Source: an uncultured Bacteroidales bacterium (lineage in GTDB: Bacteria; Bacteroidota; Bacteroidia; Bacteroidales; Muribaculaceae). Taken from it: DNA of 64,000 nucleotides. The stretch lies in assembly GCA_902781045.1 (NCBI GenBank), contig CACZHT010000002.1:140918-204917 (forward strand), given 5' to 3'. Both the position numbers and the translations under genes were made by a program. A model generated the notes under the pieces. That model had not been told where the DNA came from. It saw only the letters and a program-made list of their open reading frames with translations, and made no database searches. Shown here in pieces: positions 8,043 through 17,269 of the stretch (position 1 is the stretch's first letter; the number at the start of each line of letters is the position of its first letter).

Positions 8043-9476
8043 TTACTTGACCAGCACTTTCTTGCCGCCATGGATATAGATGCCGGCTGGCAGATTGTCG
8101 CCGCGGAACTTGCGTCCCATGAGGTCGTAGTAGATGTCATCGTCGGCAGTGCCGGCCTTGACATCACTGATGGCCGAGTTGCCGATGGGCAGCACAATTT
8201 CGCCCAGATTGATGTCGTCCTCCTCGGTGTACAGCTCACTGTCAAGCACCGACTGCCAGTCGACCAGATAGCTCACCTGATAGTCGACAAAGGCATTGAG
8301 CTCAGTGGCGAACTCTCCGTTCTCGTCGGTGGTGACATAGACAGGCACAGTGCCGGCGGTGCGCTGTCCTGCAGGATTGTTGAGCGGCTTGACACTGAAG
8401 CTCACCTGCACATTGGGCACAGGCTTACCGGCCAAGTCGACCACCACACCATTGACGCGCATAACCGACATATAGATGATGTTGGACGCGTTGCTCACGC
8501 CATCGACGGTGTAGACTGCCTGCACACCGATGCGGCGGTCAAACAGGCGAGCCTCGTCGGTGTTGTTCTGGAAGAAGTAGACGCGCGTGCCGTCCCAGCT
8601 GATGATGTTCATATAGTCGCTGTAGTTCAAGGGTATCTCGGTGAGGTCGCCATCGGCAAAGATGTCGCCGGGGCCATACTCATCGGCCTTGAAGGTGAAC
8701 AGCTGGTCATCGTCCATGTAGATGCGATAGCTGTAGTTCTCCTCATAGAGGCGGTTGCCGTCCACATCGAAGGGCATGATGTGGAAGTGGAAGTTGGCCT
8801 TTTCCCACTCGCTGCCATTCTCGTATGCCAGCTGGACAGGGTCGCAGGGCACAGCAGGCTTGGCCTCGGTCATCGGGGTGAGCACGGTGTTCCAGCTCAT
8901 GAAGCCTGCCCATGTGCCGTCGGACAACACGGCTCCCAGGCCGGTAGCCTCCCAGCCCTGATAACCGGTTCCGTTATACATCTCACCCTCGGTGTTCTGC
9001 AGGGTCAGCACATGAGTCTCGGGGTCGACGGTGAACACAGCCTGAGTCACGCTCGGATCGGGCACAAACCTGACATGCTCCATCAGTGCTTCATCGGGTA
9101 TAGTCGAGCCAAAGACCAGGCTGATGTCCAGAGAGTTGTAGTCATCATAGCACACGACCTGCCCCATGTCGACCGTGATTTGCGTGCCATCGTCACTGAG
9201 CTTGCCAGGTGTCCAATATTCGCTGAAGTACTCATCCAAGCGATAGACCAGGTTCTGAAAGTAGACCGTCTCGCCATCGGGGGCATAGACCACCTTAACC
9301 AGGTCGGTCTGTTCGCCGATAAACACATCCATCAGGCTGAATATGGCCTGTCCAGAACGTGAGTAAAGCACAGCCTCGCCCTCGGGTTGCTCACTGATGA
9401 TGCGACTTGGTGCAGCCGTCATCGATGCAGCTGCAGTAGCACATAATGCCGCCAATAAGAGTAAATGTTTTTTCAT
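8043..9476 (-). CDS. Large secreted protein with carboxypeptidase-regulatory-like domain and sorting tail
   Basis: A 477-residue protein with a signal peptide (MKKHLLLLAALCATAAASMTAA). Residues about 25-330 are beta-rich, with no family I recognise. Residues about 345-420 (VNGVVVDLAGKPVPNVQVSF, then VTTDENGEF) form a carboxypeptidase-regulatory-like beta sandwich. The C-terminus (IYYDLMGRKFRG to GIYIHGGKKVLVK) is a type A sorting tail of the type IX secretion system. Probable location is the cell surface. A -7 box on the minus strand (TAATTTTG, 9515-9522) precedes it. Confidence 0.75.
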   Translation of the reverse strand: MKKHLLLLAALCATAAASMTAAPSRIISEQPEGEAVLYSRSGQAIFSLMDVFIGEQTDLVKVVYAPDGETVYFQNLVYRLDEYFSEYWTPGKLSDDGTQITVDMGQVVCYDDYNSLDISLVFGSTIPDEALMEHVRFVPDPSVTQAVFTVDPETHVLTLQNTEGEMYNGTGYQGWEATGLGAVLSDGTWAGFMSWNTVLTPMTEAKPAVPCDPVQLAYENGSEWEKANFHFHIMPFDVDGNRLYEENYSYRIYMDDDQLFTFKADEYGPGDIFADGDLTEIPLNYSDYMNIISWDGTRVYFFQNNTDEARLFDRRIGVQAVYTVDGVSNASNIIYMSVMRVNGVVVDLAGKPVPNVQVSFSVKPLNNPAGQRTAGTVPVYVTTDENGEFATELNAFVDYQVSYLVDWQSVLDSELYTEEDDINLGEIVLPIGNSAISDVKAGTADDDIYYDLMGRKFRGDNLPAGIYIHGGKKVLVK

Positions 9477-9666
9477 AAAGTCATTATTAAGTTAATATAT
9501 CATTGAATGTGACGCAAAATTACCGATTCGAGCAGCAAAAAGCAACTCCAACCGCCCTTTTTAACTCAATTTTAACGCTCCAGCTAGTCTACCGTAACAT
9601 CTTTGTAAATGTTTTGCAACACATGCCACTCTCAGTCCACCCCACACTGCTCAACCAGGCATCAAA

Positions 9667-9742
9667 TGATACAATCGGGACGGTTCTGTTTTGTATCATT
9701 TCGACGGAATGATACAAAACAGAACCGTCCCCGATTGTATCA
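9667..9742. repeat. REP-like inverted repeat (GGACGGTTCTG family)
   Basis: Arms 9667-9700 and 9708-9742 are complementary except for one extra G, around a 7-nt loop. Each arm contains GGACGGTTCTGTTTTGTATC. A third, single-arm copy with one mismatch is at 63301-63335. The element sits 7 bp beyond the end of the DUF4292 gene and may also end its transcript. The sequence style resembles palindromes mobilised by REP-associated tyrosine transposases; none is in this window. Confidence 0.7.
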
Positions 9743-9748
9743 CATTCC

Positions 9749-10585
9749 TCACAGAATGGAGGTAATCTGATTGGCACTGAGGCGCTTGTAGCCTTCGCCG
9801 GGTTTAGAGTCGTCGATGGTGAATGTGATGCCCCAGGTGATGTCTTTGAGATCCAGCGAGATGCCTAATTTGGTAGCCCCGACCTGGGCACTGACATCGG
9901 CACGATGGGCGATGGAGCCGGCCAGTGTGGTAAACACATGGCTGTATCGCGCGGTGTAGGGTGCGCTACCAGCCCGCGCGGGGGTGACAGTGAGCGATTG
10001 CATCTGGTTCTTAGCGTTGATGCCAAACTCGTAGCTGAATCCACTGGGCTGCTGCTTGGGCTGGAGGCGGAAGTTGGTGCCATCGGCGATGAGCTGCACC
10101 AGCGCCTTGTTTGCGCCATTGACAGTGCCACTGCCTAGCACAAATGCCCGCCCCATAAAGATGTCCTGCAGTGTACCCACAGTGATGGGTAGGCCGTTGG
10201 TGATGAGCGAGATGGGCTCGGCGACATAACGCTTGTGGTACTTATCGACCACAAGCACACTGTCGTTAGTAACGACCAGCTTGGCCACCTCGATGCCCAG
10301 CATGGGACGCACCGAGATATAGATGGCCTTGTCGCGAATCATGCGTATGTGCATTGCGCTTGACAGGGTCTGCGATCCGGTAACCTTGATGCTGCCGCCA
10401 GCCTGCATGGTGGTCCATCCACCTTGAGTTGCAGCGAATGCAGCGAGTTGTTGATCGAGTGTTTCCTTTCCTGCCTGGGTAGCAGTGGTGACAGTAGATG
10501 TAGTGACAATGCTGTCTTTTTTTGCTCGGCATCCATTGGCGATTATTGCCAGAATAGAGAGTGCGATGATGAGTGTCTTCTTCAT
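9749..10585 (-). CDS. DUF4292 outer-membrane lipoprotein
   Basis: A 278-residue lipoprotein: hydrophobic N-terminus then lipobox Cys in IIANGCRAK. The C-terminal ITFTIDDSKPGEGYKRL is the DUF4292 signature. DUF4292 proteins have a LolB/LolA-like fold and are thought to act in envelope biogenesis. The gene begins 10 bp after the TPR gene; the order dut, TPR protein, DUF4292 is a conserved Bacteroidota cluster, usually followed by an M23 peptidase that is absent here. It is probably one transcript with the TPR gene. Confidence 0.85.
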   Translation of the reverse strand: MKKTLIIALSILAIIANGCRAKKDSIVTTSTVTTATQAGKETLDQQLAAFAATQGGWTTMQAGGSIKVTGSQTLSSAMHIRMIRDKAIYISVRPMLGIEVAKLVVTNDSVLVVDKYHKRYVAEPISLITNGLPITVGTLQDIFMGRAFVLGSGTVNGANKALVQLIADGTNFRLQPKQQPSGFSYEFGINAKNQMQSLTVTPARAGSAPYTARYSHVFTTLAGSIAHRADVSAQVGATKLGISLDLKDITWGITFTIDDSKPGEGYKRLSANQITSIL

Positions 10586-10595
10586 TCTATACTAT

Positions 10596-12341
10596 TCATT
10601 TAAAGAAAATGGTGCGGTGCTTGACTTTGCGTTGCAGCAGTTCATTGTCAGGCATGAGCTTGAGTGCCTTCTGCCACTGCTCGATGGCGGCCTCATGGTC
10701 GCCGTTCATAAACAGAATGTCGCCATAGTGGTCAAGCAGGTCACCGCTTGGCGAATCATCGTTCTCAATGGCACTCTTGATGTAGACCAGTGCCATTTGA
10801 TAGTCCTTCTTGACAAAGAACACCCAAGCGTAGGTGTCGAGATAAGTTGCGTTCTGTGGCATGTCTTTGACCGCCATGGCCGCCATACGCTCGGCCTTGT
10901 CCAGGTCACGGTTGCTCAATGCCAGGAAGTAGGCATAGTTGTTCATGATGCCGGAGTTGAGAGGATTGAGCTGCAGTGCCTGCTCATAGGCCTGAAACGA
11001 ACGGATGGTGTCGCCTAACTCGAAGTAGACATCACCCATGCCGCCAATGAGGTCGCTGCGCGTCTCGACATCGGCACTGTCGGTGAGCATGAGCGCTTTC
11101 TCGTAGGTCTGCAATGACTTGTCGTACTGCTTGATTTGGAAGTAGGCCGGCGCAATGTAGCGGTATAGGTCCAAGCTGTCGGGGTTGTACTCCAGGGCCT
11201 TATCGCCTGCTGCGATGGCAGCAGGAATATTCTCGTCCATGATATTGACAATCATGAGTTTGCGCCACATCTGGGCATCGGTGGGTCGCACATCTAGCAC
11301 ATAGCCCAACTGCTCGGCTGCATGGCGGTAGTCCTTGCGAGCGATGAGGTACTCGCTGTAGAGGTCGTGAATCTGAGCCTCATGCGGATGCAGCTCGAGC
11401 ACAACATTCATCAGTGTGTCGACTCGTCCGGTGGAGTCATTGGCCGCGATGCGGTCGCGCATGAAGTCGATGAGCACCTGCATCTTGTCCTCAACCTCCA
11501 GGTTCTCGTTGACCAGTGCCTGCCGCACCTGTTGCTCGTAGGCAGCCGAGTCGCCCACCATATTATAATATTGTGCCTTGGCCAGGTAGGTGTAGCCGTT
11601 GTCGGGCTCGGCCTGCTGGGCACGGTCCAGATAGACCAGTGCACTGTCCTGACGACCCAGTTGGGTGAGCAATGCGCTCATGGTGATGTTATACATGGCG
11701 TTCTCGGGTGCTGTGGCCAGCAGAGCGCGCATCTGTGCAATGGCGCTGGCCGTGTCATTCAGGGCCATGTAGGCCGACACCTTGCGCGAGGTCAGTTGCA
11801 TCGACTTGCCATGGAGTGTCTCGATGGAGTCGAATGTGGCAATTGCCCCACGATAGTCGCCGGTCTGCGCTTGTGCGTGCGCCAACCGCGCCTGCAGCTC
11901 CAGCTTGTTGGGGTTGCGGTCGCTCAGTGTCTTGATGGCCCGCAGTGCCTCCTCGGGATGACCCAGCATCATGCAGGCATCGCTGTAGAAAGTGGTCTCG
12001 TAGAAGTCGCCGGGAGCGGCCTCAAAGTGCTGCTTCATCAGCTGCAGCCCACGCTCGGCCCGCTGCTTGGTCATGTTCTCCATCGTGAGCAGACAGTAGC
12101 CCAGATAGAACGACACAGCGGTGTTGGTCGAGTCGATATCGTGGGCGGTCTGGAGCAGGTCGTAGTAGGCATCGAGCCGGTCGTGCGACTTGTGGTTCTG
12201 CGCCTCTAGGAAGATATACTCGGCCTTGCGCCGATCCTGCTCGGTAACGCGCGGCTTGCCACCGCCTGCCATAGCCATGGGCACTACCACCAGCAGTACC
12301 AGCAACGTCAGGACTATGTTTCGTGCTTGGTTCATTCGCAT
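10596..12341 (-). CDS. Exported tetratricopeptide repeat protein
   Basis: About 581 residues from MRMNQARNIV with a signal peptide ending PMAMA. Helical repeats of about 34 residues fill almost the whole protein; clear TPR units include EKALMLTDSADVETRSDLI, AYEQALQLNPLNSGIMNNYA and EQWQKALKLMPDN. TPR arrays are protein-protein scaffolds; here a periplasmic or outer-membrane assembly role is likely, given the envelope lipoprotein gene 10 bp downstream. Upstream in-frame ATG at 12404 would put a polar extension before the signal peptide, so 12341 (or 12335) is preferred. Confidence 0.85.
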   Translation of the reverse strand: MRMNQARNIVLTLLVLLVVVPMAMAGGGKPRVTEQDRRKAEYIFLEAQNHKSHDRLDAYYDLLQTAHDIDSTNTAVSFYLGYCLLTMENMTKQRAERGLQLMKQHFEAAPGDFYETTFYSDACMMLGHPEEALRAIKTLSDRNPNKLELQARLAHAQAQTGDYRGAIATFDSIETLHGKSMQLTSRKVSAYMALNDTASAIAQMRALLATAPENAMYNITMSALLTQLGRQDSALVYLDRAQQAEPDNGYTYLAKAQYYNMVGDSAAYEQQVRQALVNENLEVEDKMQVLIDFMRDRIAANDSTGRVDTLMNVVLELHPHEAQIHDLYSEYLIARKDYRHAAEQLGYVLDVRPTDAQMWRKLMIVNIMDENIPAAIAAGDKALEYNPDSLDLYRYIAPAYFQIKQYDKSLQTYEKALMLTDSADVETRSDLIGGMGDVYFELGDTIRSFQAYEQALQLNPLNSGIMNNYAYFLALSNRDLDKAERMAAMAVKDMPQNATYLDTYAWVFFVKKDYQMALVYIKSAIENDDSPSGDLLDHYGDILFMNGDHEAAIEQWQKALKLMPDNELLQRKVKHRTIFFK

Positions 12342-12440
12342 TGTTGAAATTGTCTGTACAGTGGCCGCAACGCTGTTGCGGCTTACTGAAAACAGCAGAC
12401 TCAAACTACAAACTATTAACTTCTAACTCTTAACTATTAA

Positions 12441-12884
12441 CTATTTGTTGCCTGTGTGCCCGAAGCCTCCAGCTCCACGTTCGGTCTGGTCCAGCACATC
12501 GACCGCCTGCCACTGTACAGTCTCATGTCGGGCAACAACCATCTGACAAATGCGCTCACCATCCTCGATGGTCTGTGGCTCGTTGCTCAGGTTAGCGATG
12601 ATGACGCACACCTCTCCCCGGTAGTCGGCATCGATGGTGCCGGGGGTGTTCAGCACCGTCAGTCCACGCTTCAGTGCCAACCCGCTGCGGGGTCTGATTT
12701 GGCACTCATATCCCTGTGGCAGAGCGATGTAAATGCCCGTGTGCAACAATGTGCGCTCGAGCGGTTGCAAGGCGACCGGCTCATCGAGCCATGCCCGCAA
12801 GTCCATGCCCGCGCTCTGCTCGGTGCTATAGGCGGGCAACGGATGCGGCCCGCGATTGACTATCTTGACTTGAACTTTTTCCAT
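12441..12884 (-). CDS. dut: dUTP diphosphatase
   Basis: A 147-residue trimeric dUTPase, hydrolysing dUTP to dUMP and PPi to keep uracil out of DNA and feed dTMP synthesis. The conserved motifs are in place: AGMDLRA (25-31), PRSGLA (65-70), [10 protein letters not shown] (82-91, with the catalytic Asp) and the glycine-rich [10 protein letters not shown] (136-145) that closes over the substrate. His replaces the more usual Ser in the last motif. ATG at 12884 gives the normal family length; longer in-frame starts run into the promoter region. It heads the TPR/DUF4292 cluster and is divergent from dgt. Confidence 0.95.
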   Translation of the reverse strand: MEKVQVKIVNRGPHPLPAYSTEQSAGMDLRAWLDEPVALQPLERTLLHTGIYIALPQGYECQIRPRSGLALKRGLTVLNTPGTIDADYRGEVCVIIANLSNEPQTIEDGERICQMVVARHETVQWQAVDVLDQTERGAGGFGHTGNK

Positions 12885-12991
12885 CTGTTTTGCTATTGAA
12901 CTTGCAAATTTAGTGCAAAAAGCGCAATCCCCCACCCTCTCAACCGCTAAAAAAACAAAACAGGCACCTATTGAGAGTTGATAATCATTTT

Positions 12992-13022
12992 TTTGATAAT
13001 TCTGAGAAAAGTAGTACTTTTG
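12992..13022 (+). promoter_or_regulatory. Promoter of dgt
   Basis: TTTG at 12992-12995, 19 bp, then TACTTTTG at 13015-13022. The leader to the ATG at 13041 would be short, about 12 nt. Confidence 0.7.
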
Positions 13023-13040
13023 CAAAAAAGATTGTACATC

Positions 13041-14369
13041 ATGTCAATGAACTGGGACAAACTGATATGTGACAAGCGATTGGGGCTTGAGGACCACCAC
13101 GACACCAAAGGGGGCGTGCGCAGCGACTTTGAGCGCGACTATGACCGCTTGGTGTTCTCGTCGCCGTTCCGCCGCTTGCAGAATAAGACACAAGTGTTTC
13201 CGTTGCCGGGCAGCATCTTTGTTCACAACCGCTTGACGCACAGCCTGGAGGTGTCGAGCGTGGGCAAGTCGCTGGCCCGCGAGATAGCCATCCGACTCAT
13301 GCCGCGCTACCAGGGCGAGCCGTGGGTCGACAAACTGCGTGACATGGGCGAGATTGTGGCCGCCGCCTGCCTGGCCCATGACCTGGGCAACCCGCCGTTC
13401 GGCCACTCGGGCGAGAAGACCATCGGGGCCTATTTCAGCGAAGGGGCAGGCCTGGCATTGAAGGACAAATTCACGCCTGGGCAGTGGAACGACCTGATCC
13501 ACTTTGAGGGTAACGCCAACTCGCTGCGCACACTGGTGCATCAGTTCAAGGGGCGCCGTCCTGGCGGATTTGCAATGACCTACTCGACGCTGGCCTCGAT
13601 AGTCAAGTATCCCTACTCGTCGTCGGAAGCCGGTGCAAAAGGCAAGTTTGGCTTCTTCACCAGCGAGAAAGAAATCTTTGAGCGCATCGCCACCGAACTG
13701 GGCATGGTGCAGCTGGGTCCGGAGCGCTATGCGCGTCATCCACTGGTCTATCTGGTCGAGGCGGCCGACGACATCTGTTATCAGGTGATGGACATCGAGG
13801 ACGGCCACAAGCTGAAGATTATCAGTACCGAGGAGACCATCGAGCTGCTGCTCGCCTTCTTTGACGACAATCGGCAGGAACACATGCGCGAAGTGATGAC
13901 GCACGTTGCCGACCCCAACGAGAAGATTGGCTACCTGCGGTCGTGCACGGTGGGGCTGCTGGTGCAGGAGTGCGCCCTGACCTTTGTCGACCACGAGGGC
14001 GAAATCATGGCCGGCACGTTCGACGGTTCGCTCATCGACCATGTGTCGGAGCGCGCCGCACAGGGCTACCAGCGTTGCAGCCGCCTGGCCTACGAGAAAC
14101 TGTACCGCGCCAGCTATGTGGTGGACGTCGACCTGGCCGGTAACCGCATCATCAACCTGCTGCTCGAGAAGCTCATCGAGGCCGTGCTGCACCCCGAGCG
14201 TAACTACTCGCAATTGCTGCTCAACAAGTTCCCGCAGCAGTATGACGTGCACGCTCCCACGCTGTTCGAGAAAATCCAGGCCGTGCTCGACCACATCAGC
14301 GCCATGACCGACGTGTATGCGCTGAACCTCTACCGCCAGCTCGACGGCATCGCCCTGCCCACAGTCTAA
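13041..14369 (+). CDS. dgt: Deoxyguanosinetriphosphate triphosphohydrolase (dNTPase)
   Basis: A 442-residue HD-superfamily dNTP triphosphohydrolase, which splits dNTPs into nucleoside and triphosphate. The metal-binding HD residues are visible: His67 in [11 protein letters not shown] and the His113-Asp114 pair in [16 protein letters not shown]. The N-terminal [20 protein letters not shown] with QNKTQVFP is the family hallmark. ATG at 13041 is chosen over a longer frame that would read through the promoter. It is divergently transcribed from dut, so two enzymes that shape the dNTP pool share one intergenic region. Such enzymes can also restrict phages. Confidence 0.93.
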   Translation: MSMNWDKLICDKRLGLEDHHDTKGGVRSDFERDYDRLVFSSPFRRLQNKTQVFPLPGSIFVHNRLTHSLEVSSVGKSLAREIAIRLMPRYQGEPWVDKLRDMGEIVAAACLAHDLGNPPFGHSGEKTIGAYFSEGAGLALKDKFTPGQWNDLIHFEGNANSLRTLVHQFKGRRPGGFAMTYSTLASIVKYPYSSSEAGAKGKFGFFTSEKEIFERIATELGMVQLGPERYARHPLVYLVEAADDICYQVMDIEDGHKLKIISTEETIELLLAFFDDNRQEHMREVMTHVADPNEKIGYLRSCTVGLLVQECALTFVDHEGEIMAGTFDGSLIDHVSERAAQGYQRCSRLAYEKLYRASYVVDVDLAGNRIINLLLEKLIEAVLHPERNYSQLLLNKFPQQYDVHAPTLFEKIQAVLDHISAMTDVYALNLYRQLDGIALPTV

Positions 14370-14437
14370 GGACAGAGCAACTTTTTTAGACTTGAATAAA
14401 TTGGCTCGTTTTTGGCCGTTATAAAATTAATAGTGAT

Positions 14438-14445
14438 TATCTTTG
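14438..14445 (+). promoter_or_regulatory. -7 box before the vsr remnant and nuclease genes
   Basis: TATCTTTG matches the -7 consensus. A TTTG at 14411-14414 lies 23 bp upstream, slightly beyond the ideal spacing. It probably drives the vsr remnant and the nuclease genes behind it. Confidence 0.5.
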
Positions 14446-14486
14446 TAGTTTCTATGAAAATAACGTAAAATGCGTTGTAACTATCT

Positions 14487-14711
14487 ATGGCTGACCGCAT
14501 GACGAAAGAGCAACGGCATCGTTGCATGAGCCATATAAAAGGCCGAGACACCAAGCCGGGACTCTTGGTGCACAATTTTTTGTTCATTACTGCTTACAAT
14601 GAGCAAAATCGTGTTGAAGAGAATAAAGCAAAGATGTTCAACCTTGAAGAAAGCAACTTGCCAATAGCGGCAGAACCAACCGCAAGCTATGGACTTCAAA
14701 ATAACCGATAA
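14487..14711 (+). pseudogene. Truncated very short patch repair endonuclease (vsr)
   Basis: The first about 31 codons encode the typical Vsr start: MTKEQRHRCMSHIKGRDTKP, then LLVHNFLF. After FLF the reading continues in unrelated sequence (ITAYNEQNRVEENK...) to a stop at 14711, so the catalytic core and zinc site are gone. Vsr nicks T:G mismatches left by 5-methylcytosine deamination and normally sits beside a cytosine methyltransferase; none is seen here. The promoter and start survive, which suggests an internal deletion or replacement. It marks the left end of an AT-rich accessory island. Confidence 0.75.
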
Positions 14712-14716
14712 CTACA

Positions 14717-15859
14717 ATGGCGAATCATAGACAAGCTCCCGTTGAAACGAAAGAATATAACGAATGGCTGGCTCATGTGAAGACAGGCATTCGTCATTGC
14801 CAAATCAAAGCCGCTATAAGTGTCAACAAAGGCTTACTTCAATTGTATTGGCAACTGGGTCATGACATTACCATAAAGCAGAGTGAGGCAAAATGGGGTG
14901 ACGGACTTATTGCGCGACTTAGTCGTGACCTCACCGCTGAATTTCCAGAAATGAAAGGGTGGAGCGAAAGCAACTTGAGAAGAATCAAAAAATGGTATCA
15001 GTCTTATTCTGGGGCTTTTGCAATTCGGGCACAAGTTGTGCCCAAATTAAGTAGCAGCCACTCAGAAGGCGAAACGACTACCGCAAACCTTGAGATTGCT
15101 GATTCTAAGTCGACTCTTGAAACTCCGATTGCATCCAATTTCTTCTCTGTTCCATGGGGACACCATGTTGTGATTATGCAGAAATGCAAAGATTTGGACA
15201 AGGCGATATTTTACATTGAACAGACTGTTGAGAACAATTGGAGTCGATCAACCTTGGAATGGCAAATCGAGAGTCAGCTATATGAGCGAAAAGGTAAGGC
15301 GATAACCAATTTCTCACACACCCTACCACAACCGCAGAGCGATTTGGCTCAGCAGTTGACTAAAGATCCCTATGTGATTGATTTGATGGGGATAAGGCCG
15401 GAAATGACTGAGCGAGAAATCGAAAATCACCTTAATGCTCATATCGCAAGGTACTTACTTGAACTCGGCACGGGCTTCACCTTTTATGGAAACCAGGTAC
15501 AAGTGACAGCCGGCAGTGGTGAGTTTCACATTGACCAGCTGTTCTATCATGTGAAGCTACACTGCTATGTAGTTGTTGAGTTAAAGACCGGGAAATTTAA
15601 GCCGGAGCACATCGGCCAACTAAATTTCTATGTTTCGGCCGTAGACGAACAACTAAAAACGGAACAAGACAATCCAACAATAGGCCTGCTCATTTGCAAG
15701 GACAAGGATGATGTTGTGGCGGAATATTCTTTACGGAATGTCGCCACCCCTATAGGCGTATCGTCAATGCGCATTTATGACGACTTGATGAAGGAGTACA
15801 AGAGTTCGTTGCCTTCTATTGAAGATATAGAGAACAGCCTAAAGGATTATGATGAGTAA
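14717..15859 (+). CDS. YhcG/DUF1016-type PD-(D/E)XK nuclease
   Basis: A 380-residue protein. Residues about 15-95 are the DUF1016 N-terminal helical domain (KGLLQLYWQLGHDI, then GWSESNLRRIKKWYQ). Residues about 150-345 are the YhcG nuclease domain: WSRSTLEWQIESQLYER, then FHIDQLFYH with LHCYVVVELKTGKFKPEH, giving the D...ExK catalytic set. YhcG-family genes are frequent passengers in restriction and defence loci; a branched-DNA or repair role has been proposed but no firm function. Base composition is clearly AT-richer than the flanks, pointing to transfer. It starts 5 bp after the vsr remnant. Confidence 0.88.
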   Translation: MANHRQAPVETKEYNEWLAHVKTGIRHCQIKAAISVNKGLLQLYWQLGHDITIKQSEAKWGDGLIARLSRDLTAEFPEMKGWSESNLRRIKKWYQSYSGAFAIRAQVVPKLSSSHSEGETTTANLEIADSKSTLETPIASNFFSVPWGHHVVIMQKCKDLDKAIFYIEQTVENNWSRSTLEWQIESQLYERKGKAITNFSHTLPQPQSDLAQQLTKDPYVIDLMGIRPEMTEREIENHLNAHIARYLLELGTGFTFYGNQVQVTAGSGEFHIDQLFYHVKLHCYVVVELKTGKFKPEHIGQLNFYVSAVDEQLKTEQDNPTIGLLICKDKDDVVAEYSLRNVATPIGVSSMRIYDDLMKEYKSSLPSIEDIENSLKDYDE

Positions 15860-15877
15860 TAATGAATTTGAGTGGCC

Positions 15878-16621
15878 ATGCAACAGTCTCTCGAGCAATA
15901 TTTCATCAACGAGCAATCAGACTTTTACAACTATCTGATTGATATTAATGCGTTCAAGCGCCCCAAGACTTATCGGGATTACATCACTCGTCTACGATAT
16001 GTATCGCAATTGTATCGCTTGGATAGTGGCATTACAAGCGAATATGTAGATTTCATTGTCGAAGACCTTAAACGAACTATGCGCGAACGGGATCGTTACA
16101 ATACCATTAAAGGCATTAGTGATATTGCGTCTGGGTTACGCAAATTCCTTCAATACGCCAAATCTGATTACAAGCACATAATTGAGAACTCCGTATTGGC
16201 CCAAGAAAACGAAATTATCACAGACACATCAATCAGTGAGACAGAGAAAGATGCTGTTGTGAAATCTCGAATTGACCAAGGCTCATTCCGACAACGACTT
16301 GTTGACTATTGGCACGGTTGTTCAGTCACTCATTGCCAAACGCATTCACTTTTAATCGCATCACATATACGTCCATGGCGAAAATCAGACAATATGCAAC
16401 GCTTGGATGTCTACAATGGTCTGCTACTTATCCCTAATCTTGACAAGCTATTCGACAAGGGTTATATTTCATTTGACGATAATGGCATTATAATTCTATC
16501 TGATTTTCTTCCTTTGAGTGAATATCGTTTGTTGGGCGTACAGCAAGGCATGCGACTTGTCCATATCGAGACAAACCACATTCCGTATCTTAAATTCCAT
16601 CGAGAGAAATGTCTATTATAG
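15878..16621 (+). CDS. HNH endonuclease (HNH_2 type)
   Basis: About 247 residues from MQQSLEQYF; a GTG two codons earlier is an alternative. Residues about 1-110 are helical with no family I can name. Residues about 140-215 are an HNH nuclease module: LLIASHIRPWRKS holds the His pair, then DVYNGLLLIPNLDKLFDKG with the Asn, then ISFDDNGIIILS. In related proteins CAVTGC-type cysteines precede the motif; here the segment is GCSVTHCQTHS, with one changed position. Such proteins act in restriction or phage defence. It follows the YhcG gene by 18 bp and is equally AT-rich. Confidence 0.82.
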   Translation: MQQSLEQYFINEQSDFYNYLIDINAFKRPKTYRDYITRLRYVSQLYRLDSGITSEYVDFIVEDLKRTMRERDRYNTIKGISDIASGLRKFLQYAKSDYKHIIENSVLAQENEIITDTSISETEKDAVVKSRIDQGSFRQRLVDYWHGCSVTHCQTHSLLIASHIRPWRKSDNMQRLDVYNGLLLIPNLDKLFDKGYISFDDNGIIILSDFLPLSEYRLLGVQQGMRLVHIETNHIPYLKFHREKCLL

Positions 16622-16798
16622 CTCTTGTTTGTTTAATTCTCGTAACAAGTCAAGAGCTTCATTCACTTGAGCCAGTACTCCTTCGCTTTCCTCAAGATAC
16701 TCATCATCACAGATTGCCTCTATGCTGTCAGTGATGTAGTCACTTGCGGCCAATAGCGCCGCATCAATCATAGTTACTTGATTTTGACTGAGTGTCAT
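16616..16798 (-). CDS. Small acidic protein of unknown function
   Basis: A 60-residue protein (MTLSQNQVTMIDAALL...) converging on the HNH gene with a 6-bp overlap of the ends. It is predicted all-helical and acidic (DSIEAICDDEYLEESE), with no signal peptide. A -7-like box (TATCTTCG on the minus strand, 16814-16821) lies upstream. I do not recognise it. The facing orientation next to a nuclease gene and its acidity would fit an inhibitor or antitoxin, but that is a guess. Confidence 0.55.
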   Translation of the reverse strand: MTLSQNQVTMIDAALLAASDYITDSIEAICDDEYLEESEGVLAQVNEALDLLRELNKQEL

Positions 16799-16822
16799 AA
16801 CTGTTTTTTAGCGCGAAGATAA

Positions 16823-17269
16823 GCATTATTATTGAATCAGCAAAACTTAGTTATTGGTAAACTTGGCGACAATCCACTTGTATTCCGTTGCCGTCCTTAC
16901 CAAGAAGTTCTATGTGATATTGCGGTTACCCTTTCTCCCAGTTATCCAATCAATATGGAATTGCATGACGGCGAAACCATATTTGACAAGATGAATACGA
17001 CTTATGATAAATTCCGCACAAACGAGAACAATATCGCAAAAGTGTGGGAATACTATTATGAGTTAGAGCAAAAAAATCTTGTGCACCGCGAATGGCTGAA
17101 GCCTGCTACCAAATTTCGAAATTTGATAATTCGTGACAAAAATCATGACCACCGCGAATGGCGCGAAGTCTGCAGCCAAATTTCGATAATTCGTGACAAA
17201 AATCGAGACCACCGCGAATGGCGCGATGACTGCAGCCAAATTTCGATAATTCGTGACAAAAAATCGTGA
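16823..17269 (+). pseudogene. Unrecognised reading-frame fragment running into a repeat array
   Basis: The frame is open from 16823 without an ATG near the front; the first possible starts are TTG at 16832 or an internal ATG. The first about 80 residues look protein-like (YQEVLCDIAVTLSPSYPI, then AKVWEYYYELEQK) but match nothing I know. The remainder translates the tandem repeat as 20-residue units (HREW..., IRDKN...). An extra A in the last repeat ends the frame. I read it as a decayed gene tail invaded or extended by repeats. Confidence 0.35.

Noticed and set aside
7974..9362. 462-residue plus-strand frame opposite the secreted gene at 8043-9476
   Set aside because: The minus frame has signal peptide, sorting tail and promoter; the plus frame has none.
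13044..14294. 416-residue frame antisense to dgt
   Set aside because: dgt has all HD motifs; the opposite frame is compositional noise.
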